Part shown: positions 26,996-38,483 of the stretch, in pieces
Layout: each line of letters opens with the position of its first letter
Position numbering within the stretch: the stretch's first letter is position 1
Origin: Rhizophagus sp. LPA8_4_AMF
Taxonomy: Eukaryota; Glomeromycota; Glomeromycetes; Glomerales; Glomeraceae
Assembly (NCBI GenBank): GCA_021464525.1
Contig: JADRCO010000131.1
Location: 1 to 50,519 of the forward strand
Direction of reading: 5' to 3'
Length of the DNA: 50,519 nt
The notes under the pieces: generated by a model
Seen by the model: the letters and a program-made list of their open reading frames with translations, nothing else
The model's database searches: none
Told to the model about the DNA's origin: nothing
Made by a program: the position numbers and the translations under genes

Positions 26996-29900
26996 GATTT
27001 TTAAAGGTACAAGATTAAAATAAGGAATATATTTGGGGTTTCTTTTTTTTAAAAAAAAAAAAATAAAGTGCGTCTTTTGATAAAAATAGGAATATATAAT
27101 AAATAATAAAAAAAAAAAAAAATATCAAATTTTTTTTTTTTTTTAAAAAAGGAGAAAAGAGGGAGAGGGAAATAAGTTTTTCTTTTTTATTCTGTTGTGG
27201 CTATATATATATATATACACAAATGATTTTTTTTTTATTGTTTGCCACTTTATAAACGGAAAAATATTTATGATATATAAATGATATAAATGATATAAAT
27301 TTGTAAAAAAAAGGGATGGTATGGGATGATTGATGAACAAGTATAAAAAAAAAAAAAAATAGATATATATATTTTTAGTTTAAATTATATGTTTTTTTGA
27401 TTTTTTATTTTGTTTTGTATTTGTTTATTTCTCTCTTTCTCTTTTTTTTACCGGGGGGTTTTTTTTCTTTCTTTCTCGTTTAAAAAGAAAAAAAATTTAA
27501 TTAATATTTTTTTTTTTTTAAAAAAAAAAAGAAAATAAAAAGGAAAAGAAAGCGTTATTTAAATAGTAAAAAGAAAATATATATTTTACAATATAAACAA
27601 TATTTATCCAAAATGTCTATGCGACTTATGCGGGGAGGAGATTAATGAGATTAAGGGAAATCTGGAAAATAGCTGAAAAAATAAAAAAAAACCACAAAAA
27701 AAAAAAATAATTATTTAACCTATTATGTATACCATTATTGTAAATATAAAGTAGTATAAAATTGATTAAGTACATAAAGTACATACGTAAATAAACTATT
27801 AAAGTATTAGTTTATTTTTTACATAGCTTATTATTGTAACATCTCGTTGGTAAAAAAAAAATGTTGCATGAACATCCATCCTTTTTCTTTTTTTCTCCTC
27901 CAAGAAATCCTTGGCCTCCCTTTATTCTAAATAGAGTTAATTATGTATCATGCACACATGCTTTTGTTTTACAAGAAAAGTTTTATTATAAAAAACGTAA
28001 TTTTTTTTTATAATATTATTTATTTAAATATTGTTGATAATAAATATCTATTATTTATTTATTTATTATTTATTATTTACTTACATTGCTTATATATATG
28101 TATATATGGGGAGAAATATAAAAAGAATGAGGGAGAGGGCGAAGAGAGAGACATATCAAAGTTCGATCATTTTCGGAATAATTTTAAAATAAAATATAAT
28201 AAAAAAAAAATGCAAATGATCAAATTCATTCTAATAGTATGTAATAAAAAAAACTAAAATTTCAAACAAATTCTGAAACGATAATAATTGAAATTGTTCG
28301 ATGTTTAAAAATAACCTCTTTTGGATTAAAAAAAAAAAAAAAAATATGTAATTTTTTCATTCCGCATCAAAACAAAAAAAATATTTACAATGATTGTAAA
28401 TTTTATATAATAGATAATAAATAATATTTAAATTACTTTTATTATTACACAACAAATATATCATTTATCCTATATAAAGGAATTATTAATAAATTATTTT
28501 GTAATATTAAATTTATTCCCAATTTTTTTTTTATAAAAAAAAGGAGCGAGATTATTAAAGTTAGATTTACGATACATTAAAACAAATATTCTTCTTTCTT
28601 CTTTACCATCGATTCTCAATTGCAGATATGAAATCATTTTTCTTATGTTTCAAAAAAATCAAGTATAAAATCAGGTTTAAAATCTTGATTATAAACTAGT
28701 TTATTCAAGATCTAAACTCAGTTTAAACTTGGTTTAAACGCATTTACTTCTGATACACTTTATTTGTTACCCCTCTTTTTTCATTATACATCCATTATAT
28801 ATATTATATAATCATAATAACATATTATATATATATATAACATAATAGATACCATATATATACCTCTCGAAACAAACCCTCCCATCAATTAAACTTAATA
28901 TTGGTGTTACGTTAAACATTCTTTACCACGTTTCCTATAATGAAAAGGAAATTTTGGGAAGATTTCATAATAATTCTAAAAATAAATTCTACCATAATCA
29001 ATTCTCTTACTTTCTCATTTAAAAAATGGGTATTATTGTATTATTATACCCTCCACATCGAGAAAGTAATTTTACAATTGATTACAAGAATAGAAAATTA
29101 AATGAAATTAACTAAAAAGGAACGACATAAAAAAGAATTTTGGTTACACCACTTTACTATAAAAATTATCCATCTATTTTTAAAAAATGTAGGTAAATTA
29201 GAGAGAGTAAAAGATAATATCTATCTAATATCTTTTGATAATTTTATCTATTTCATATGATTAATTATAGATTATAAAAATTTTAAAAATAAATAAATAA
29301 AATGCAAGATACGTGGTAAGATTTTGTTTGTTCTCGGACCCTTCCACAATAAATTTCTAATGGAGAATCAATTACATCAAAAAAAAAAAATTTTTTTTTT
29401 TTTTAACCTTTTCGCACATCTCTGTAAGGTATATAATTTCTGCAACTTCTTTGTTCAGGGAAATAGTTTCTAGTAATAATAATTTGGCACAAAAGGATCA
29501 ACCCGGTTGTCTTAAACAAATCAATAAGCTCAAATCAGGGAATTTTTTATATACCGTTATTAAATCCTTCGGATATTCGGTAATTACATTATCATTAAAA
29601 GTTAAAGATCGTTACGACTGACCTACAAAATAATTTTAGGTTTTTTCCCGTGTCATACTTGTGTCACGCGTCAATTCTTACATTAAACCCTTTTATATGT
29701 TAGTTGATTATGCATTCTGTATAGAAATTAACCCTTTCGTTTTACTCATTTAAAAAAAAAAAAAAAATGCATTTTAATGTATAGATTATGTACGATAAAC
29801 AACAATCAATAGGACAATCTAACTAGGTAAAAATCTTCGTATAAGATTAATTTTAGTAAATTACACTTTCGGATTTATCTTCCGTTGTAAGAATGAAAGA

Positions 29901-31889
29901 AAAGAAAAAAAGAAACTTTTACGCCCTGAAAGTAAAAAATTTTTTTTTTTTTTCTTTATTTTATTTTGACAGGGATTCAGGATCCATTACATTTAAAGTA
30001 CTGTATACATACATACCTTTGCACGCATTTTAACGGTAAATGCGTAATTGCATGATACATGCATATCGTACATACCATAACTCCACAAAAAAATGTAATA
30101 AGCCACCTTATTATTAATGCAAGAAGTATTGTTGTGTAATATTACATTTTATTGTAATGATAGAAATGTAGAGATTGCAGAAAAAAAAACTATTAAAAAA
30201 CGATTAAAAATTAATTTTTAAAAAAAATTTTTTAAACAATTGTCAAAAAGTTTAAAAAAATGTAATAATAACCGATTTTATGTTATATGTTGTTATATGT
30301 GGATAGGGATGGGCGGGTATATACCACTCTGGTATATACCTCGTTATATACCGGTATATACCATGGTATATACCAAGGAAATAATATATACCATGGTATA
30401 AACCTATAAAAATTTTTATATACCATAATGTTGGCCAAAATTTAAAATTTAACACTAGCCAAATTTATATATATACAATATTATATATCTGGTATATACC
30501 TGTTATATACCCGGTATATACCGGTATATACCATGGTATATACCCTAAGATATATATAACACGTTATTTACCATCCCTATATGTGGAGTATAATTATTAT
30601 GATTATAATATATTATAATAAAAAAAAACCGCGTATTTTGAAATTAACGGAATTAGCCACAAAAAAAAAAAAGGAAAGAGAAGCCACGAATTGAATAAGC
30701 CTCAATTTTGAAACCATGTACCACATATAAAAAAAATAAGATAAGGAAAATCAAAACTTTTTCTAGCTTACAATAGTCTCAATAGTTTCATAAATATCAG
30801 GCAAGTATAATCAAGTTTATTTTTAAGTTTGTTTTCAATTGTTACCATAATGAAAATAATGAAAAAATTGATTTTTTTATTTCCATTATCAATGAAACAA
30901 TAGAATCTAAACTTTATTGGAAAAAAAAATATCTTTTTATGAAAGCCACATTATTTACCTTTTTCACATTAGTGTAATGTCCGCTTTTTTGAATTGTGGT
31001 CTGTTCTCTTAATTTTTTTTTTTTTAACTTATGGGAAGAATTCTTTGTGTGATGATTTTCCATGTGTTTCTGTCAAAAAAAAGGGGACCACCACAGGCAT
31101 TGGCCAAAATAATTTAATAGTAAATTACATAATGGTTACGTATATAATTCTCTTAATTAAACTTAATTTACCACACGCGAACTTAAATTTGTAATACGAT
31201 TATAAAGAAAGTTTTAAGCCGCATGAAACAGCCAAAAAAAAAAGGCCTTTTCTCTCTCTCTCTCTTCTCCCCAGGATTCAATTAGATTATTTCATCATTT
31301 TCATCTGATTTCAAATTGGTCTAGTAATACAAAAAAAAAAAAAAAAAAAATATTGAATAAATGAAGTTAATATAAACACATTAAGAAATTTCTGATATTT
31401 CCGAAATTCCGATTCTATTCCGATTTCTCTTATCTACAAATCCAATTTTACCGTAATTCTAAATTATTTCGAAATGATCATTTAATGAAGTTTTATTTGT
31501 TACATCCGTTCATTATTATTAATATTATAAAAAAAAAAAATACGTATATATGTGTATATATATATATTTTAAAATTTTTAATTTTTAAACATTGTAACAT
31601 TTAATTTATTTCGTGCATTTGTTTGTTTTCTGGTTCAGATGATTTATTTTAAATCCCTGACATTATAAATAATAATAATAAAATAAAAAATATAATAATC
31701 ACATGTTTTAAATCTGAAGCCGATTTCCTTAATTTGTAAAGAAAGAGGTTATAACAACTTTTCTAGTAGTATAAAATAGTAATATAAATAAATAAACAAA
31801 GAGGTTATAACAAACACTATCTATTATCGGGCATGAATAGTGTAAATGATTTTATATCCCGCACGTGATTAATTAATAGTGTACTCATT
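26996..31889. other. 4.9-kb gene-free AT-rich interval
   Basis: No supportable gene on either strand, the longest such gap in the window. It holds many A and T homopolymers (for example around 27500-27535 and 29380-29403), (TA)n tracts near 28830-28860, a hAT-like MITE at 30304-30579, and a 16-bp direct repeat AAAGAGGTTATAACAA at 31742 and 31798. The right end borders the 3' end of the SMYD gene, and the left end is the 5' flank of the coiled-coil gene. Open frames inside it are low-complexity or MITE-derived. Confidence 0.65.
30304..30579. mobile_element. 276-bp hAT-like MITE with 8-bp target duplication
   Basis: Terminal inverted repeats TAGGGATGG (30304-30312) and CCATCCCTA (30571-30579) are flanked by a perfect 8-bp direct repeat TATGTGGA at 30296-30303 and 30580-30587. 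An 8-bp duplication with TAGGG-type ends is the hAT-superfamily signature. The interior is dominated by about nine copies of the palindrome GGTATATACC or close variants, often joined by CATGG, so it could form extended hairpins. It encodes nothing. The perfect duplication suggests a fairly recent insertion. Confidence 0.88.
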
Positions 31890-34389
31890 CTATTCTTTTT
31901 TTAACCTTAATTCACCTTCAACATCCCATAAATTCATTTCGACCATTTTGGTAATAGGATGTTGATATCCATGAGTAATTTCTAAACCTTTTAAAGCTTC
32001 CCTTAATAATTCATCAATTTTTTCTAGATCTTTAACATTAATATCATTATAACCAAATGATAAATAAATTCTTGCGGTAGAATATATTTGTAAACTTAAA
32101 ATTGGATGTGATTTACTAAATAAAATTCTATAAGATTCTATTAATTTTAATGAATGATCCAGTGCTTTCTTCCAATCCCTTAAATTACAATATATTTCAA
32201 CTAATGTTTTACGAGTTCTTATCATATTATAATTTGCTTCATATAAAAGTTCTTGTTGAATTTTAAATGATTGTTCAAATAATGTTACTGCTTGTCGATC
32301 ATCTAATATCCGATTGTAATTGATTGTTAATACTTTAAATCGTATAAAATAATTAAATTAGATAATTTTACCTTGATCACGTAATTTTGTTCCTTTATCA
32401 AATAATTCTAAGGCCACCGATAACCTTTTCTCTACATCCGCTACATCATAATGTATCTCCTTTGAACAAACCGAACATGTTGATGTATATTCTTCAACTC
32501 CTAATTCTAATGATTCTATAAAAAAAGGTGATTTCTTTTGTTAAAAAAGTGATTATTTTTTTTAAAAAAAAGGATAAAAAAATAAACCTGGAGGTTCAAT
32601 TGCATTCGAACAAGTTGGGTTTTGACATCTTAAAGCGCTCCTTGGATCAACATGACTTTTTGACTATAATTTATAATTATAAAGCTGAATAAGAAAGTTC
32701 TAATGTATTTAATAATTTATAATATAATAACATACCTTATAATATTCGCATAATTCGCATCTGCATAGAAAAAAATAACGATCTTGTAATTCTTTTCGTC
32801 GATCTTCACCTGGTTGACTTACATCGATATAATTGATTGTAATCTACAAAATATATATACATATAAATATGTATAATATATATATATAATTTTATTTTTT
32901 CTCATTTTTTCTCTCCCCTTCCCTCTACCTCTTGATCTTTCATAATAGTCTCAATACATCGAATCATCATTTTTGATTTTTCAAAAACAACAACACAATT
33001 AGGCCGACAAGAATGATTGAACAGTGATGTGTTAGGATAAATCGCTACTCCATTTGGTATCATTTCTCCATCCATAATAGAGAAACTATTTTCTGTAAAC
33101 TGAAAATTTCTTTTATTAATCTTTTTTTTTACACGTATATAGAAAAAAAATATACTAGTAAATATAATAAATACACGACAAAATAATTCAATCATATCTG
33201 ATGAATTCAACATGGCTTCTTTAGGTACGCATTCACGAACCACCATTGACATTTGAGCAAAAGTTTCTATTTTCTCTTGTTTGAATAAATTTCGATCTGT
33301 GTTGTGTCATTAAGAAGAATATAAAATATCATAAAAACTAATATATCATTAAATATTTAGGATACTGCTTTGTAAATTTTCGATTTCTTTGAACTGATAA
33401 CAATAATGATAATGATGACAGTGAATAAATTAAATAAAAGAATTTATCAAAATTTTTATTATCAAAATTACGTACTGATTCCGGATCACTCATTTGACGC
33501 ATTAAGATCCGGCATATTAAACGAATTGAAGTTGGTGGCTTTCTCTGTATTTTGATAAAAATTTTACATTCATGTTGATGGATTGCCCAATCATTACGTT
33601 GACATTCCTATATAATATATATGCGAGTAATCAGCATCAATATAGATCGATCTGATTAAATTATTATGAATGTTCCTAACCTTGGAACAATAATAAACAA
33701 TTTTACAATTTGCACAACATAATAATTTTCCTCCTTTCATAAAACAATTGCTACAAATTGTAGAAAGGTTTACATCATCTACTACTGACGCGTAAGGCAT
33801 TTCTTCCATGATAAGAGTACCTACGAATCATAATAGCATTTTCATGTTGAAATCATTATTTACAAAAAAATAATAAATTGATATACAACGCTATCTGGAG
33901 CATAATCGCGAGATGTAAAAGTACCGTAAGGTATATTTTGCAGAGCAAATATTCCTCTTCCTGATTGATCGCTTGTCCTAATCTCTAATTTTACATTTGT
34001 TTTCATTTTAGAAATTTGTTCATTAAAAGATAATCCTTGTTTCACATTCGTTCCTGTATCAATATGAGTATTGCTACTTTGAGTTATTGGACTATAACGA
34101 TTATAACTATCCTTTGAAATAAATTTCAGCGATTTATATTCTGATATATCAGCCTATAAGTCAAAAAAGCTTATTATAACTTTTTTAAAAATTTTTAAAC
34201 AGAAGACAATGCTTTAAAAGCACGTACTTCTTCGTTCATTTCATCAAAAAAGCTTAATTTAGCTGAAGCAGCAGCCCCCAAGGCTGAGGTCCGTTTTTGA
34301 ACTTCATTGCTTTTTTGAACCTGCTGCTCCTCCTCTTCATCACTATTACTAATTTTCCTTCTCCGTAAAGTTTTCTTTTTAGTACTCAT
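31890..34389 (-). CDS. SET-MYND (SMYD-type) protein lysine methyltransferase
   Basis: Eleven exons (34389-34201, 34153-33925, 33820-33681, 33607-33476, 33393-33366, 33296-33175, 33099-32929, 32843-32736, 32663-32588, 32515-32372, 32302-31890) give 583 aa. Domain order is as in SMYD proteins: N-terminal SET strand SGRGIFALQNIPYGTLIMEE; MYND zinc finger CSNCFMKGGKLLCCANCK, then YYCSKECQRNDWAIHQHEC; SET core NHSCRPNCVV; post-SET Cys cluster CRCELCEYY; and a C-terminal TPR-like helical domain. The family methylates histones and other proteins using SAM. The first ~115 residues, basic then acidic, are a long extension not usual in SMYDs. Exon 1 is joined by phase and splice sites only and could in principle belong to a separate small gene. 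Exon 5 is 28 nt. The gene is divergent from PCMT. Confidence 0.88.
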
Positions 34390-34550
34390 TAAATTTAAAT
34401 TTAAATTTCGAAATTTTTTAACAATGATTATTAAAACTATGTCGTGTAATGATCTACGGCTTGTTGATCTATGATGATCTATGGTGATATGATGATCTAT
34501 GATGTAAAAGAATCGTCGATTCAAATTCGCACGATCGTACATTGACTTCA
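34390..34550. promoter_or_regulatory. shared promoter interval SMYD / PCMT
   Basis: 161 bp between the two divergent start codons. It contains a run of imperfect GATGATCTATG repeats (34445-34505). No known factor site was recognised. The minus-strand frame of SMYD stays open upstream to an ATG at 34557, but that would overlap the PCMT start, so the ATG at 34389 was preferred. Confidence 0.5.
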
Positions 34551-35895
34551 ATGCCATTTCTTCGCAACATAAACTATCGACTCTTGTTAAGCCAATTTTC
34601 TATTACTGCGACCCTTTTATCTTCACCTTTATTATATTCTTATAATAATATCTCTGGTCTATCTTCTGCACTTAAACCTTCGTATTCTTCTGTTTTTTGT
34701 GACTCGGGAACTTTATTTCAAAATTCTTCTGTAATAACCACTTTTTTACGTCCTTTTTCTTTAAACATGGCTTGGTATTGTTCTGCTAATAGCAATGAAG
34801 GCCTTGTGAATAACTTGAAAACGGCTAAAATTATTACTTCAAAACGGGTTGAGGAATCTATGAAAGCTGTCGACAGAAAAAATTATGTTTCTTATTCTCC
34901 ATATAGAGATTCCCCTCAACAATTAGGTTATGGTGCCACTATTTCTGCACCGTAAGCATATTATTATATATTATTATATAAAATAATTGACATTGACTTC
35001 ATTTATCGAAAGAATACGACTAAATTTCCATTCTTTTTTTATAAAGCCACATGCATGCTCACGCCCTTCAAAATTTGGAACCTTTTTTGCAGCCCGGTAT
35101 GAAAGGTATGTGAAGATAAAAAAAAATATTATAATTCATTCCAACTTAAGTTTAATTCGGAGATACTTTATTAGTTTTGGACATTGGATGCGGATCGGGA
35201 TATTTAACGACATGCCTTGCAGAAATGGTACATTATTGTTGTTTTATTCCACTTTTTGGATCTTTACGTTGATCATTTATTCTATTTTAAAGGTCGGACC
35301 CGAAGGAAAGGTGGTTGGAATAGAACATATTAAGGAACTTGTAGATATGTCGAGAAAAAATATTCAAAAAGATCGACCGGACCTTTTGGAATCTCAAAGA
35401 ATCATATTAGTTCACGGAGATGGAAGGAAAGGTTATCCGGAAGAGGCACCTTATGATTGCATGTACATTATTCATTGAATAATAATTTTCTTTCTGTTTT
35501 TTTTTATTTGTTACAATTAATTACCGATTGAAAATTTTGAATTCATACAGTCATGTTGGCGCCGCTGCAGACGAAACGCCAGATGCATTGATCAATCAAT
35601 TGAATGCACCTGGACGGTAAGTTAAAACATCAAATATGGGATAATTATTTTTTGAAGTCAATTACATTTAATGCGTGCGTTTAAATAGATTATTCATTCC
35701 TGTTGGAGATTATGATCAGTACATTTATCAGATCGATAAAGACGAAAATGGAAATGTTACACGAAAGAAAGTGATGGGAGTCATGGTATTGTATCAATAC
35801 AAGGCAATTATAATTTATGTTTTATTCTAATCAAATTCGTTTCTTTTTTATAGTATGTCCCTCTTACGGATGCCGACAAACAATGGTCAAGATAA
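34551..35895 (+). CDS. protein-L-isoaspartate O-methyltransferase
   Basis: Seven exons (34551-34951, 35047-35105, 35175-35227, 35293-35462, 35551-35616, 35689-35785, 35854-35895) give 295 aa. The core is standard [24 protein letters not shown], the [20 protein letters not shown] block, SAM motif [13 protein letters not shown], and APYDCIHVGAAA. It repairs isoaspartyl residues in aged proteins using SAM. A normal PCMT starts at a sequence like [14 protein letters not shown], which is residue 73 here (ATG at 34767). The extra 72 residues upstream begin [17 protein letters not shown] and are Arg/Ser/Leu-rich, lacking Asp and Glu for the first ~50 residues, like a mitochondrial presequence or signal sequence. 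Two start codons may therefore yield organellar and cytosolic forms. The 3' end is 98 bp from the convergent HAD gene. Confidence 0.93.
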
Positions 35896-35993
35896 GGTTC
35901 GTTTTACTTAGTGAATGCTTAATAATATTTTATATTTGTAGCATTCTAAAGATTATTGTCAAATAATTATACAACAGGAATGAGATATATCAC

Positions 35994-37134
35994 CTAACCT
36001 ATATAGTTGAATATCTCACTTAAACTATGAATAATACCATCTCGTTGGTTTTTTTCATTATTGTATATAGTGTTTTCAGATTTTGTATCTTCAATTCTTT
36101 TTATAAGTAATGTGCTTATACCAACATTTTTTGCTCCTTGATAATCTCTGAAGAAATTATACTATATATTAAGTATTTAACTATCAACTATTAACAATAA
36201 AGAGAATAAAGAGAAGTTAATAAGGTTCACCTGACTTTATCATCACCAACATGCAATACTTGGTTTTTCCTCTCTTCTTTGTTTGTAGTATTAATTTCGC
36301 CTAATTCTATTGCTTTTTCAAAAATTCTAGCATCCGGTTTTTCAATACCAAATTTACCGCTTAACAAGATGAAATTAAAATATTGACGAATGTTTAATGA
36401 AGAAAAAATATTCTCTTCAAATATTTTATATTAGAATTATAATTAAAAAGTAATTTGAGTATTAATATATATAGCATACCTATTCTTTCATCTAAATTAC
36501 TTATTACGCCTAATTTAATCTTTCTGTTATTATGTAATTCATTTAACACGTGTACAGTTTCATCATATAACTCATATGTTTCAGAAGTTGTGAATTTGTT
36601 ATATAAATTTGATGACAATGTTGGTAATATTGGAGATAAATCTTTAATATAATAAAAAAATTTGTTATTAAATATTTAAACAAATTTACTGTAAAAAGAT
36701 ATATAAATTCAACAAAAATTACTTTGTTTATCAATTCCAGCTTCAATAAATGTTTTTTCTATAACCTACGATAACAATATTAAAAAAATAAATTATACAT
36801 CTCTATCATCTTTTACCATCTTACCTTAGTCCACCATTCCTTTGAACTCAATTTATTATCATATCCATAATTAGGGTATAACTTATAAATACTCCGAAAA
36901 GATTCTCTAAATTTTTTATCTATTAAAGATTCTTCTAATTTTATTCCGAATTTGCCAATCTCTTTTGACTAAATTTTAAGAAAATGATTTTTCCAGTTAA
37001 AAAGAAATAAATATATATATATTTATAGATGAATTAAAATGATCTGTTACGTAGAAATATCCTATTTTTCCATTTTTTGGGCGAAATAATGTTCCAAATG
37101 CATCGAATGTGATCAATTTGATTTTTGTTGCCAT
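35994..37134 (-). CDS. HAD-superfamily hydrolase (HDHD3-like)
   Basis: Six exons (37134-37051, 36968-36825, 36765-36723, 36641-36480, 36414-36231, 36147-35994) give 256 aa. Motif I is TFDAFGT with nucleophile D11; motif II KLGVISNLDER; motif III KFGIEKPDARIFEKA; motif IV VLHVGDDKVRDYQGAKNVG. These and the length fit the haloacid-dehalogenase-like HDHD3 group. The second Asp of the usual DxD is replaced (D-A-F), as in dehalogenase-type members rather than classic phosphatases, so the substrate is uncertain. It sits in tandem with the Nudix gene on the same strand, 169 bp apart. Confidence 0.9.
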
Positions 37135-37303
37135 GAAATAAATGAAGGTAGTGTAAAGCGTAAGAATTATTCTTTTTTGATAATATCAGCAAAATGTCGA
37201 TTAATTAGATTATCAATAAATTAAATTTCGAGATTTTCAACTATCTTGACTATATTTTATTATAGGACTAAAATACATTTTACAGAAGTAAATTTTTTAA
37301 ATT

Positions 37304-38335
37304 TTATTGCAACAAAGAAGCAGACATATGTAAACCTAATGCGAAAGATCCAAGGTTCGAATCTACTCCGTACCCTTTCTTTTCATACTCTAGATAATAT
37401 CATTTTTAAGATAATGGAAAATGTTTTTTTTAAAACCCTTGTAAAATAATCTTTTTTTTGATATTTATTCTTACCCTGTAAAGTTGAAAAAAGATTTTTG
37501 ATAGAAACAATTACGATGGTAATGAATTCATCCTCTTCAAGTTTTTGTTGTGGATTTTTATTAATTTCATCATCCAAATCAACCTTTCAAAAAAAAAAAA
37601 ATAAAAAAAAAATCATTTTTAACATATCCATATATTAAATGAAAATGAAAATTTATTTAATAATATTTACCTCAATGAAAATTAATTTATTATTCGTATT
37701 TGTCATTCCTACGTTATTATACATTGTGTAATATGAAGAAACAATTTTACCATGGTACCCAGTTTCTTCTTCTAGTTCTCTTAATGCTGCTTGTTCGGGA
37801 GTTTCTTCTTGATCAACCAATCCTTTATTTACGAGGAAAAAAAATTGAAATATATTTGAAATATATCTCTTTTGCGAATAAACTAATTGTACTTTTTTTT
37901 TTAAAAAAATATATATATATATACCAGCGGGAAATTCAACGCACATTTTATTGATAGAAGGACGAAATTGCAAACATAATATTATCTGAGTTGACTCATT
38001 ATTTTTGGATTTTAATAAAGAAACGATTCCAACAGCTTATAAAATTAATTTTCATTGATTTAAAACGAATTCATCAATACCGAATCTTTGTGATATATAA
38101 AGAAATATTAATCGCTTTACCATCTAATTCACTACTCCCCCTCGTTTTCCTTTCTGCGATTTCCCAAGACTAAATCCAAAATAGTATAAATTTTGTACTT
38201 AATAAAAATATTATTCTTATAATAACAAACCCTTTTATTCCCTTTTGGATCAGAATATTCTAATTTGTATAATCCAATCCATCGTGATTCTTTATTTTCC
38301 AAAGGTTCTTTAGAATTTATACGAGGATCTTGCAT
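37304..38335 (-). CDS. Nudix ADP-sugar pyrophosphatase (YSA1/NUDT5-like)
   Basis: Six exons (38335-38231, 38169-38121, 38035-37925, 37822-37671, 37583-37475, 37374-37304) give 198 aa. A perfect Nudix box GX5EX7REUXEEXGU spans residues 89-111 (E95, R103, E104, E107, E108, G110). Upstream WEIAERKTR, DAVGIVSLL and FRPSINKMCVEFPAG are typical of ADP-ribose/ADP-sugar pyrophosphatases. The last exon restores the conserved ending GYGVDSNLGSFALGLHMS; without that splice the frame would read into an unrelated tail. The enzyme hydrolyses ADP-ribose and related nucleotide sugars, and NUDT5 also cleans oxidised nucleotides (family knowledge). It is divergent from MLH3 over 148 bp. Confidence 0.93.
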
Positions 38336-38483
38336 GTTTTGATGTGGGATGATGCCTGATGCTTCATTGTATATTTTAGTAAATCGTTTTAAGGTGATGA
38401 GCTTATTATCACGTGGTTACATAAATAATGTTGGTATTATTTAATTACGCGTAAGTTGACTAAGTTCTCCCAACTTTCACAAA
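38336..38483. promoter_or_regulatory. shared promoter Nudix / MLH3 with ACGCGT and CACGTG boxes
   Basis: The 148-bp divergent interval contains CACGTG at 38410-38415 and ACGCGT at 38447-38452. ACGCGT is the MluI cell-cycle box bound by MBF in fungi, typical of S-phase and DNA-repair genes. It lies 32 bp upstream of the MLH3 start. CACGTG is a bHLH-type site. Both calls rest on motif match and position. Confidence 0.5.

Noticed and set aside
30252..30455. Minus-strand Tyr/Ile-rich ORF
   Set aside because: It is a translation of the GGTATATACC palindromes of the hAT-like MITE.
37351..37362. AAGGTTCGAATC, an excellent RNA polymerase III B-box/tRNA T-loop match
   Set aside because: No A box or cloverleaf fits around it, the T-stem does not pair, and the sequence is explained as the final exon of the Nudix gene (minus strand, encoding VDSNLGSFALG).
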